Assembly: GCF_015461845.1 (NCBI RefSeq)
Contig: NZ_JACOPW010000010.1
Coordinates: 186,001 to 250,000, forward strand
Length of the DNA stretch: 64,000 nt
Reading direction: 5' to 3'
Source: Pseudomonas mucoides
GTDB taxonomy: Bacteria > Pseudomonadota > Gammaproteobacteria > Pseudomonadales > Pseudomonadaceae
Each line of letters begins with the position of its first letter. Positions within the stretch are counted from its first letter, which is position 1. Below are positions 1 to 7,402 of the stretch, in pieces. The position numbers and the translations under genes are program-made. The notes under the pieces were generated by a model. The model was given only the letters and a program-made list of their open reading frames with translations, made no database searches and was not told where the DNA came from.

Positions 1-216
1 CAGGCTGGCCCCTGGCCCCAGCGCTACACCCCCGAGCACAAAGCAATCCAGAACCTCATGATTGAGCCCGGTTCCAGTCAAGGATAGGCTTCGGATATTG
101 TTCGTTTCGTCGTAATACAGCGTGTAGGCCTTATTGATGTTCTTCATCAGGTCCTGCCCGGGGAATCTAAACAGGCCGGCATCGATCACTGTTTTTTCGT
201 AGCTGTCATTGATCAT
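1..216 (-). CDS. hypothetical protein, 5' part only (DUF3800-like?)
   Basis: The first 72 codons of a minus-strand gene lie here and the rest is beyond the window edge. The ATG is at 216-214 and the frame stays open to base 1. The N-terminal part contains YYDETNN followed by a hydrophobic FVLGGVAL stretch. The DE(S/T) plus VLGGV spacing resembles the start of DUF3800 proteins, a predicted nuclease-fold family, but only a short segment is visible. It follows kfrA on the same strand with a gap of about 22 bp, so the two may be co-transcribed. The assignment is tentative. Confidence 0.55.
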   Translation of the reverse strand, partial: MINDSYEKTVIDAGLFRFPGQDLMKNINKAYTLYYDETNNIRSLSLTGTGLNHEVLDCFVLGGVALGPGASL

Positions 217-238
217 GGGTCTACCTGGACGTTGATTG

Positions 239-1099
239 TCAGTCCGTTTTCTTCTGTCCTGAGGTGCTTTTCGGTGGGCGCTTCGCTCGAGGTTTTGGTG
301 CCGCCGCAGCCTTCCTGGTCTCAATCAATTGCTGTTCCAGCGTATCAGCTCGTGCCTGGGCCGCTGCTGACTGTTCACGTGATGATGCCAGGGCGCTCTG
401 GTTTTCCTGCAGGGTCTTCAGTGTTGATTGAAGCTTGCCATTGGCTTCCTGCAGTTGTGCAGCAACCGATTTGAGTTCCTCTCTTGCACGGTCAACTTCT
501 CTGTGAGATCGATCCTCAACATCGCGCGTGTAGCGCTCCTGCTCAGCCCGAGTGTTTTCGGCCTGAGCCGATGCTTCTACCAGCTTCTGCTCCGCGGCCG
601 CGAGTTTTGCACGATAGTCAGTTCGCTGCTCACGCATATCCTCTAGGTCAGCATTTCGCTGATCCAACAATACCTGCAAGTCCTTCAGTCTAGTTTCAAT
701 GGCGAGTCGTGCGGTCTGTGCTTCGTTGGTTTGAGATCTTGCGAAGGCTACGTCCTTGCGAGCCTGCTCTTCGAGGCCGGCAATTCGCTCGCGCTCCTCT
801 GCTAGCACCTTTCGCTGGACAGACATGCCCTGCTCCACCACAGCCTCTGCCATCAGAGTGGCCTGCTTCCAGATGTCCACAAAGGCGTGCGCCACTTCAG
901 TGGGCAAGCCTGGCAGGCGCGTCTCAGCGCGCAGCCTGGCTGACAGGCGCACCCACCACTCATCAAGCAGGGCGCCGACACGCGCCGGGCTACCGCGCCC
1001 CAGCTTTTCTCGTACCCGCTCAACCGTTGGGCGCTTACCGCCCTCCAGCACGGCGTCAGCCGCATCAAAGACTTCCTGCTCAGGTACACCTGTCGACAT
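239..1099 (-). CDS. kfrA: KfrA-like plasmid DNA-binding protein
   Basis: This 286-aa protein has the KfrA architecture. Residues about 1-110 form a helical DNA-binding N-terminal domain, with AADAVLEGGKRPTVERVREKLGRGSP as its winged/HTH-like start. Residues about 115-260 form one long alanine-, glutamate- and glutamine-rich coiled coil, and the tail is basic (KPRAKRPPKS). KfrA proteins of broad-host-range and Pseudomonas plasmids repress their own promoter and are thought to help nucleoid-like organisation or stable inheritance. A palindrome lies between this gene and the divergent integrase at 1162-1178, a plausible autoregulatory operator. Family assignment is firm; the role on this plasmid is inferred. 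Confidence 0.85.
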   Translation of the reverse strand: MSTGVPEQEVFDAADAVLEGGKRPTVERVREKLGRGSPARVGALLDEWWVRLSARLRAETRLPGLPTEVAHAFVDIWKQATLMAEAVVEQGMSVQRKVLAEERERIAGLEEQARKDVAFARSQTNEAQTARLAIETRLKDLQVLLDQRNADLEDMREQRTDYRAKLAAAEQKLVEASAQAENTRAEQERYTRDVEDRSHREVDRAREELKSVAAQLQEANGKLQSTLKTLQENQSALASSREQSAAAQARADTLEQQLIETRKAAAAPKPRAKRPPKSTSGQKKTD

Positions 1100-1161
1100 G
1101 GGTCAAACTCCACTATTCTATATCCGATAAGTATTGGTTAACGGACATGATGTTTCGATAA

Positions 1162-1178
1162 AATACGTCGCACGTATT
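1162..1178. promoter_or_regulatory. candidate KfrA operator palindrome
   Basis: AATACG-TCGCA-CGTATT is a perfect 6-bp inverted repeat in the AT-rich gap between the divergent kfrA and integrase genes. A further half-site-like AATACG follows at once (about 1182-1189). KfrA proteins bind inverted repeats at their own promoters, so this is the likeliest operator. It could control both genes. Binding is inferred. Confidence 0.4.
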
Positions 1179-1257
1179 AAATAATACGCTTTAATCAAGA
1201 GTAGCTCAAAATCTCTCAAAAATGGGCTTTTGAACGTGAAATTCGTGGAGGTTTGGA

Positions 1258-2430
1258 ATGAAGTCGGAATTGAGGGCACCAACAACCGTGGGCGCTCTAT
1301 CGCGCTTACTGCCCCTAGATAATGCGGCCGTGCTTGAGCTTGACTCGCTCAGCCAGGCATCACAGGACGCAGTTTCTGACTTTCTGAAAGCAGGGACTGC
1401 GCCCAATACGGTGCGTAGTTACCAGGGTGCGCTTACCTATTGGTCAGCGTGGCTGCAGGTCCGTTATGGGGTTGCGCTGGGGGATGGGCCAATTCCAGCG
1501 GCGGTGGCGATCCAATTCATCGTTGACCATTTGAATAGACCGCAGGATGACGGCACCTGGACGCACAACCTCCCCCCTTCGGTTGATCAGGCGCTGGTCG
1601 ACGCCAAGATCAAAGCTACTTTGGGACCTCACTCTTACAACACGGTCAGCCTTCGTATGGCAGTCCTTGGCAAATGGCATGGGATGAAGGGCTGGGCTAG
1701 CCCAACTGATATCAAAGAGGTCAAAGCACTGATGCGGGATGCGCAGAAGGCTCAGGCCCGGGGCGGCATTTCGGTTCGCAAGAAGACAGCACTCGTGGCT
1801 GAGCCTTTAAAGGCAATCCTGGACACATGCTCAACTGATGGACTGCGAGGCATACGCGATCGGGCTCTACTCCTCCTAGCGTGGAGCGGCGGTGGTCGGC
1901 GCCGCTCTGAGGTTGTGGCCCTGCAGGTTTCGGACGTTCGAAGGCTTGATGCTGACACTTGGATGTATTCACTCGGGGTAACCAAGACAGATACTGCTGG
2001 CGTCCGGCGTGAGAAGCCTCTGACGGGTGCCGCCGCCCATGCTTTGACTGCTTGGCTTAGTGTTGCCCCGATTGAGAGTGGCCCGCTTTTTCGGGGGATG
2101 CTACGAGGCGGCAGGGTGGGAACAGCACCCATGACTGGTCATGAGGTAAACCGAATCCTACAGAGGCGTGCAAAGCTTGCCGGCCTAGAGGGTGATTGGG
2201 GTGCACACAGTTTACGATCAGGCTTTGTGACTGAGGCTGGGAGACAGGGTGTGCCGCTGGGTGATGTGATGGCTATGACAGAACACACCAGCATTTCGAC
2301 TGTGATGGGGTATTTCCAATCCGGCAACATGCTGAACAGCGCCGCTACGACCCTGTTAGCGGGCTATGACGTCCCTGAAGTGGAGGTGGACGATTCCAGC
2401 CCCGAATCGGGTTCTCATCTTCCGCGTTGA
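1258..2430 (+). CDS. tyrosine recombinase/integrase
   Basis: This 390-aa protein shows the phage-integrase plan. A SAM-like core-binding domain occupies about residues 35-150 (SDFLKAGTAPNTVRSYQGAL) and the catalytic domain about 175-375. Catalytic motifs are visible: Arg in the GGGRRRSEVVALQ block, HSLRSGF (His-x-x-Arg), TEHTSISTVMGYF (His plus the Tyr nucleophile). The start is set by GGAGG six bases upstream of the ATG. No attachment site, excisionase or cargo lies next to it, so it may act in plasmid multimer resolution or be a remnant of an integrated element. It is divergent from kfrA. Confidence 0.85.
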   Translation: MKSELRAPTTVGALSRLLPLDNAAVLELDSLSQASQDAVSDFLKAGTAPNTVRSYQGALTYWSAWLQVRYGVALGDGPIPAAVAIQFIVDHLNRPQDDGTWTHNLPPSVDQALVDAKIKATLGPHSYNTVSLRMAVLGKWHGMKGWASPTDIKEVKALMRDAQKAQARGGISVRKKTALVAEPLKAILDTCSTDGLRGIRDRALLLLAWSGGGRRRSEVVALQVSDVRRLDADTWMYSLGVTKTDTAGVRREKPLTGAAAHALTAWLSVAPIESGPLFRGMLRGGRVGTAPMTGHEVNRILQRRAKLAGLEGDWGAHSLRSGFVTEAGRQGVPLGDVMAMTEHTSISTVMGYFQSGNMLNSAATTLLAGYDVPEVEVDDSSPESGSHLPR

Positions 2431-2497
2431 TGTCTGGTGGGGCACTATTGTAGTGATGCAGCCCTTTCCGGGTGGCACTTACTCTGGGTACGAAGCA

Positions 2498-2899
2498 ATG
2501 GCTAAAGGGATGAGGTCTTTGAAGTGGGGAATCATAGCGGGCTTGCTTGTGCCTGGCTTCGCCTCAGCTGACTCTTCAGGCGAAGTCGGGGTGGCGCTCA
2601 GCGCTTGGGCTCCAGAAAGTGTGACGGAACAAGGAGCCCGAACCACGGTTGTGCTTGATGAGAATACGGTTACAACGCAAATCTTTACTCAGGCCATCAG
2701 TAACGGTGTCTGCGCAAGAGTTTGGCTCAAACAGGCAAGCAGTGGCTATTTGGCAGGCATCACCGAGATTGCTGTCTTCAATAGATCACAGCGGCAAGGC
2801 TTCATCCTAGAAGGCGGCAAAGAGATTTGTGATGAGTTGGGGCTTTTACCTAGTAGCAAAATTCCTGAAGCGTTAGCCGCAAAGACACGGTCGCTTTGA
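2498..2899 (+). CDS. hypothetical secreted protein
   Basis: A 133-aa protein that I do not recognise. Starting at the ATG at 2498 it has a clean signal peptide: basic MAKGMRSLK, hydrophobic GIIAGLLVPG, then FASA before the probable cleavage. The mature part has two cysteines that could pair in the periplasm. An in-frame extension back to 2366 would bury the signal and overlap the integrase, so the internal start was preferred. A second ATG at 2510 is also possible. The ribosome binding site is weak. Confidence 0.5.
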   Translation: MAKGMRSLKWGIIAGLLVPGFASADSSGEVGVALSAWAPESVTEQGARTTVVLDENTVTTQIFTQAISNGVCARVWLKQASSGYLAGITEIAVFNRSQRQGFILEGGKEICDELGLLPSSKIPEALAAKTRSL

Positions 2900-3053
2900 T
2901 CTTGGCCAGATGGTGGGTGACGCTCATATTAGGTTTCCGAAGCCAGGTAATGGGTTGCTTTTCGGGGGTATAGCATTAGCCTCAAGTCGTGAAAAGATGA
3001 TGTCCTACCGGTGGAAGCGAACAGCCGGAGGGAGCTACAGAGAAGACGAGGCA

Positions 3054-3383
3054 ATGATGAATCCCGCAGAATTCAATGCGATCCTTAACACCGCAACCCC
3101 TGCTCAACAGCTGTCCCTTGAGTCGGCCCACTGGCGGTACATGACGCTCATTGGCCATGTGCGAGGTGTAGTGGATCCTGAAATTGCGTCAGGTGATCGC
3201 GAAGCTTTCCCCCGCTACTCTGTCAGCGTCGGACAGTCGCTGGCATTCTCCGAACCTGACTGTTGCCGATTCATGGTTGCAGTTACCGGCCTATCAGCAA
3301 AGTTATGTGCTGCATGGGCGGACCCTGATTTCTACAGCCTACAAAACGAAAACCACGACGCATCTATCGCGGACACCGCCTAG
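3054..3383 (+). CDS. hypothetical protein
   Basis: A 109-aa protein of unknown function. The start at 3054 (ATG-ATG) follows GACGAGG at good spacing; in-frame starts at 2910 and 2997 lack this. The sequence is mixed-charge, probably soluble, with no signal peptide or membrane segment, and contains a Cys pair in EPDCCRF. No neighbour explains it. A second, overlapping frame at 3184-3399 looks like a shadow. Confidence 0.4.
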   Translation: MMNPAEFNAILNTATPAQQLSLESAHWRYMTLIGHVRGVVDPEIASGDREAFPRYSVSVGQSLAFSEPDCCRFMVAVTGLSAKLCAAWADPDFYSLQNENHDASIADTA

Positions 3384-3529
3384 CAGTGCTGAATCCTGAT
3401 CGTAGCGGTAAATCGTCCACGAGGATTTTCGCTCAGCCAACCCTGATGCACCTGCAAGGGATCCCAAAAATGAACGGGGTTATACTGATTTCATCCTTAT
3501 GAAATTGTTTAACCAAGGCAGAGGTTCCA

Positions 3530-4300
3530 GTGTCTGTGATTATTCAGATCCCCCTTTCACGATTGAAATACTTCAAAGCCCTAGGCAGCCCTGCTGAACC
3601 CAATGCCCAGGTAGAGGCCATGGCCGCTGACATCAAAGTACATGGCATTCGCGAACCGCTGATTGTCAGGCCCGTTGGCGATCTATTCGAAGTCGTATGC
3701 GGCTTGGTCCGCTGGAAAGGCGCGATAGTTGGTGGACTGGAGACAATTCCTGCTGAGGTTCGCCAGCTTAACGACGCTGAAGCCCTTGAGCTTTCGATCA
3801 TGGATAACATGCGGCCACTCGGAGAGCTGGAGCTCCCTCATGCTGAGGTGATCGACCAGCCCATGCCGATTATTGATGTTGTCAGATATACCTCGACGGC
3901 ACCCTACAAGATCGACGAGCCGCTTGGCATCGGGTTTTGCAGGCTTTTAGAAAGCGACTTCTCCCTCGAGGACGTCCAACTCCTCATGAAAGACAGTGCC
4001 GTCGACTCCAGTAACTTGGAGGTGGACCTATCCATGTTCTGGGAAGGTTTAGCGGACGGCCGGCTTCACATAGAGGGTCGAGGTGATGATTGCGGCCAGT
4101 TCATCTTGGCCTATATCGAGGACTATTTCGACGTTGAGGAGCCCGATGTTGCATTCACCGGCCCTAACATCGGGATCTGGCAGAACCTGACTGATGGAGA
4201 GCGAGAGCAAGTGGTTGCAGATGCGATTCGCCTAAACCCGATAGTTAACGCTGCTCTGTCTGTGATTTATGAGTTTCGCGACAATGATGTCAATTTATAG
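3530..4300 (+). CDS. ParB/Srx-type nuclease-domain protein
   Basis: The first 110 of 256 residues match the ParB N-terminal (ParB/sulfiredoxin) fold: IPLSRLKYF, then the block ADIKVHGIREPLIVRP, then EVVCGLVRWKGAIVGG, then the LELSIMDNMR box. The usual GERR(x)RA NTPase motif is altered to GLVRWKGA, so CTP handling may differ or be lost. The rest lacks a recognisable HTH, unlike true partition ParB proteins, and no parA is adjacent. It is probably a free-standing ParB-like regulator or nuclease. The start is GTG with AGAGG upstream. Confidence 0.65.
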   Translation: MSVIIQIPLSRLKYFKALGSPAEPNAQVEAMAADIKVHGIREPLIVRPVGDLFEVVCGLVRWKGAIVGGLETIPAEVRQLNDAEALELSIMDNMRPLGELELPHAEVIDQPMPIIDVVRYTSTAPYKIDEPLGIGFCRLLESDFSLEDVQLLMKDSAVDSSNLEVDLSMFWEGLADGRLHIEGRGDDCGQFILAYIEDYFDVEEPDVAFTGPNIGIWQNLTDGEREQVVADAIRLNPIVNAALSVIYEFRDNDVNL

Positions 4301-4528
4301 ACGCGGAAGACTAGGCCCCCAGGGATTACGGGAGTGAACGCACTGCCAGTTGTTGCACACAGCCCCATTGCAGTAACTGGCCCTTTCCGAACTCGGTCTG
4401 CAAATAAGCACGCGGCGCTCGCAGGCGTGAAAGTGTCGTAGACCATACTTTCTGTAATTGTCTTCTGCGGGTTCTGGCACGCGCTAGAGTGGGTTGAAAT
4501 GGCTCCACATTCATAGAGGAGCATCACC

Positions 4529-4924
4529 ATGACACAAGCAGCCAACCCAGCAGCAGCTAACTTTGACCGCACGAAAGCAAAGTCGGCTGTTGAGAGCATC
4601 CAGAAGGCCATGAATGGATTGAGCACCGGTTATGAGCTTGAAATTGGGAGCGGTTCTTTTTCAGGAAGCGAACTGACTGTTCAGCTTAAAATCCGCATTC
4701 CGGGAGGCGTGAGTAAAGAGCGTACGATGCTTGAGCTGGAATGCAAGCACCGAGGCTTCGATCCTGATACGACCCTTAAATCATCGTCTTACGGCGAGTT
4801 CAACCTCGTGGGATATCATCCTCGCCGGCCGAAGTACCCTTGGACTGTCCAAATTGTAGGTGGTCAACTTTACAAGTTCACTGATGAAGCGATTACTGAC
4901 GCATTTAACCGTCTGAAAAACTAA
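4529..4924 (+). CDS. hypothetical protein
   Basis: An unrecognised soluble 131-aa protein. AGAGGA lies eight bases before the ATG. The N-terminal part (to about residue 30) looks helical (FDRTKAKSAVESIQKAMNG). The remainder alternates polar and hydrophobic residues as in a small beta-rich fold, and the last 20 residues look helical again (EAITDAFNRLKN). A strong terminator follows 15 bp after the stop, so it is a single transcription unit. Confidence 0.6.
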   Translation: MTQAANPAAANFDRTKAKSAVESIQKAMNGLSTGYELEIGSGSFSGSELTVQLKIRIPGGVSKERTMLELECKHRGFDPDTTLKSSSYGEFNLVGYHPRRPKYPWTVQIVGGQLYKFTDEAITDAFNRLKN

Positions 4925-4939
4925 TTTCATTCTGACAAG

Positions 4940-4963
4940 AAAAGGGAGCCTCGGCTCCCTTTT
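4940..4963 (+). terminator. rho-independent terminator
   Basis: An 11-bp perfect inverted repeat, AAAAGGGAGCC / GGCTCCCTTTT, with a short loop ends in a T-run just after the 4529-4924 gene. The A-run on the other side means it may also work for minus-strand transcription from 5070-5576. Confidence 0.8.
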
Positions 4964-5069
4964 CGTCATGGATAAATCCTATTGGAGCTCCCTGTGGAGC
5001 GCAACTCTTCTCATGCGCCACGCTCCTTAAGAACAGGCGTGATGCGTATGGCATCCAGCCGACTCCCAA

Positions 5070-5576
5070 CTAGAGTTTAAGTTTAACTTGCGGAACGATG
5101 GTGCCGTCGTTGCCGAGGTTTGAAGCCACAACTTGGATCACGTGAGAACGGAGCAACTCCTTTGCAAACTCCTCCGAAATGATTTCTGAATCGCCATTAA
5201 GCGCAACGAGGTAAGTCAGATGAGTATCCCCCGATATCTCCATGGAGTTACCGTTTTGCTGGGTTCTTCTGGTGATGATCGAAGCCTTGACGGAACAAAC
5301 TGCTGCCCTGTCTGACAGCGGGTTTGCGATCATCTGGAAACCTCGTACCACCTTCTGTTCGCGCACACCATCTTTAACAGTACCGGTCCTTACTAAGTCG
5401 GAGAATACAGCGCTATGCCCGCAGAAATCTTCCAGCGCTCGCCGTGAAAAATCTTTCAAAGAAGCCGGTGGTATGACCTGGGTTTCAACTGGATCGGTAT
5501 GCCAAATTGCATATCCAACGGCGATCCCTGCCGCAAGAGCCAGCACCGTTGAAGCGATGGCCATATTTCGTTTCAT
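5070..5576 (-). CDS. hypothetical membrane-anchored periplasmic protein
   Basis: A 168-aa protein with one N-terminal hydrophobic segment (residues about 5-24, AIASTVLALAAGIAVGYAIW), either an uncleaved anchor or a signal. The rest is probably periplasmic, with two cysteines (in DFCGHS and AVCSVK) that could form a disulfide. It is the last gene of a minus-strand run with 5674-6111 and, before the transposon arrived, with the interrupted regulator and the DsbD-like gene. Function unknown; the context suggests an envelope role. Confidence 0.6.
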   Translation of the reverse strand: MKRNMAIASTVLALAAGIAVGYAIWHTDPVETQVIPPASLKDFSRRALEDFCGHSAVFSDLVRTGTVKDGVREQKVVRGFQMIANPLSDRAAVCSVKASIITRRTQQNGNSMEISGDTHLTYLVALNGDSEIISEEFAKELLRSHVIQVVASNLGNDGTIVPQVKLKL

Positions 5577-5673
5577 GTAAATTCCTATGAGGACTTGCGC
5601 CTAGTAACTGGTAATTTAGCAGCCCGTTTTAAACTGCCGAAATCAAGGGTTCAGGTGACACACCGTTCAGCTA

Positions 5674-6111
5674 TCAGTTGAGAGTTTTGCTGTCATTACC
5701 TTTTGACACCCCGTTGAACGCTACAAACGCATAAAATGCTGTCAATGCACCTGGACCCACGTACATGACTGCTTTAGCCACAATCAAAGATATCGCCAGC
5801 AGACTATTCGCCATCTGATCCATTTGAGCATTGGCGCTTGATGTATCAAGAAAGGTATTGAAACCAACTCCAATGACCAAGACAACTGCAACAAAGAAAA
5901 CTGTCATGAACCTCCAATATTTACGTGCAGGCTTCGACAGAAGTAGAAAGGCGAAGCATACGCTGAGGCAAATCATGTAGTAACGATAAGTCCATTCAGT
6001 AAATCCAATCAAATCGGCTCCGGCCCCAATTAGCTGTGTAAACAAGATTATTCCAAAAGCTACAAATACACCGCCGACCATTCCCCAAAACATCCCGACT
6101 AAAGTTTTCAT
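5674..6111 (-). CDS. hypothetical inner-membrane protein
   Basis: About 145 aa with four hydrophobic stretches (near residues 7-29, 43-62, 69-88 and 108-135), typical of a small polytopic inner-membrane protein. No family was recognised. The ATG at 6111 sits 11 bases after AAGGA; a GTG at 6120 is in frame but too close to it. It lies 92 bp downstream of the interrupted winged-helix gene, on the same strand, so it was probably part of that operon. Confidence 0.6.
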   Translation of the reverse strand: MKTLVGMFWGMVGGVFVAFGIILFTQLIGAGADLIGFTEWTYRYYMICLSVCFAFLLLSKPARKYWRFMTVFFVAVVLVIGVGFNTFLDTSSANAQMDQMANSLLAISLIVAKAVMYVGPGALTAFYAFVAFNGVSKGNDSKTLN

Positions 6112-6203
6112 ATTTGTCACGTTCCTTAATGCAAAAGCGCAATATTTAAATAGATGTGATGGCGCAGAATTTAATTTGGTTTATTTCCATATTGGTTTAC
6201 CGG

Positions 6204-6569
6204 CTATCTTCCAAGCCAGTAGAGCAGTCGGGAGGTGATGCTCTGTTTTTTGATCGCTGCCTCCCTTGTCACTCGGCGATGTTGGAAGGGAGAGTTGGCA
6301 TGACTTACAAGCTGCAATCCGGCCTCGGTCAGCAGGTAGACGTCACGTTTGCATTTCAAGCAACATTTCCCCTTGGTGGCCAGGCCCCGTGTCTGAAGCG
6401 AATTAACCGTATCCAAAAAGGTATTCGATACGTGTACGGAGAGCCAGTTTCGGTTGAATTTCCACTGAATCGCACTTCCTTGTACCCAATGACCCTTTGC
6501 AAGTGATCGTAAAGCTATGAATTGATCTTTCGTGAGCCGTCCACGGGCTTCATCCTGGCTAGGAGGTTT
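6204..6569 (-). pseudogene. winged-helix-like regulator, 3' part, split by the transposon
   Basis: This minus-strand frame is open from the transposon edge to a TAG at 6206-6204 and encodes the last 121 residues of a gene. Its first six codons lie beyond the other end of the element (30507-30490). Removing the element and one AGATT copy rejoins them in frame, giving 127 aa. The middle looks like a winged helix: helices TKDQFIALRSLAKG and TFLDTVNSLQTRG, then a wing ending YLLTEAGLQLVS, with a CCLKC cysteine cluster in the wing. It was probably a small DNA-binding regulator; the cysteines could bind metal or sense redox state. Loss of the start makes this a disrupted gene. Confidence 0.8.
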
Positions 6570-6574
6570 AGATT
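6570..6574. repeat. target-site duplication AGATT, left copy
   Basis: AGATT directly precedes the left terminal G-run of the transposon and recurs at 30490-30494 directly after the right end. A 5-bp duplication is the Tn3-family hallmark. Its presence on both sides shows that the whole 23.9 kb entered as one unit. Confidence 0.9.
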
Positions 6575-6679
6575 GGGGGGCATAGAGAAAACGGAAAAAA
6601 TCGTACGATAAGCCCTGCTGACAGCCTGCAAGCCCTTAGGTTGTGTAGTCGGTGTCCGAATGGGGTATACCCTAACTTG
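6575..6679. repeat. left terminal inverted repeat (105 bp)
   Basis: It begins GGGGGGCATAGAGAAAACGG and matches the reverse complement of 30385-30489 at every base. The outer about 38 bp is the transposase-recognised IR of the Tn21 subgroup (shared internal GAAAACGGAAAAAATCGTACG core). Identity stops just after CCCTAACTTG, within the res region. Confidence 0.9.
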
Positions 6680-6838
6680 ATGTCAGGCAGGGCCGCGCCG
6701 CTTCGTCAGAATAGAGTCTGCTTTCCCATTTTTTGACACATGCCCGCGAAGGTTATAGATTTCAGCCTGACAGAAATGGGCTTTGAGGCACAACGGAACA
6801 GAAAGTGCACTTAAGCCGCCTTCAACCAAGGAGACATC
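6660..6838 (+). other. res site of the left tnpR
   Basis: This gap between the terminal repeat and tnpR carries the repeated GTCAG/TGAC half-sites of a Tn21/Tn501-type res region: GATGTCAG, TTCGTCAG, TTTTTTGACAC and CCTGACAG. It is the expected site of cointegrate resolution and also contains the tnpR-tnpA promoter region. Sub-site limits are approximate. Confidence 0.6.
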
Positions 6839-7399
6839 GTGCAGGGGCACCGCATCGGCTACGTCCGGGTCAGCAGCTTTGACCAGAACCCGGAACGCCA
6901 GCTGGAACAAACCCAGGTGAGCAAGGTGTTCACCGACAAGGCATCGGGCAAGGACACCCAGCGCCCCCAGCTCGAAGCGCTGCTGAGCTTCGTCCGCGAA
7001 GGCGATACAGTGGTGGTGCACAGCATGGATCGGCTGGCCCGCAACCTCGATGACCTGCGTCGCTTGGTACAGAAGCTGACTCAGCGCGGCGTGCGCATCG
7101 AGTTCCTGAAGGAGGGCCTGGTGTTCACTGGCGAGGACTCGCCGATGGCCAACCTGATGCTGTCGGTGATGGGGGCCTTCGCTGAGTTCGAGCGCGCCCT
7201 GATCCGCGAGCGGCAGCGTGAGGGCATCGCCTTGGCCAAGCAGCGTGGCGCGTACCGGGGCCGCAAGAAAGCCCTGTCCGATGAGCAGGCTGCTACCCTG
7301 CGGCAGCGAGCGACGGCCGGCGAGCCCAAGGCGCAGCTTGCCCGCGAGTTCAACATCAGCCGGGAAACCCTCTACCAGTACCTCCGCACGGACGACTGA
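6839..7399 (+). CDS. tnpR: TnpR serine resolvase (Tn501/Tn1721 type)
   Basis: A 186-aa serine recombinase that resolves cointegrates formed during replicative transposition. The catalytic serine is in GYVRVSSFD (Ser12). The resolvase signature runs on with VVHSMDRLARNLDDLR and ends with a C-terminal HTH (KAQLAREFNISRETLYQYL). It starts at GTG after AAGGAG, and its stop is 3 bp before tnpA, so the two are co-transcribed. The sequence looks like the Tn501/Tn1721 resolvase and differs clearly from the second tnpR at 29710-30270. Confidence 0.95.
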   Translation: MQGHRIGYVRVSSFDQNPERQLEQTQVSKVFTDKASGKDTQRPQLEALLSFVREGDTVVVHSMDRLARNLDDLRRLVQKLTQRGVRIEFLKEGLVFTGEDSPMANLMLSVMGAFAEFERALIRERQREGIALAKQRGAYRGRKKALSDEQAATLRQRATAGEPKAQLAREFNISRETLYQYLRTDD

Positions 7400-7402
7400 C
7401 AC

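Noticed and set aside
6156..6506. 116-codon plus-strand frame
   Set aside because: It overlaps the reconstructed winged-helix gene on the other strand, whose frame is continuous with sequence on the far side of the transposon.
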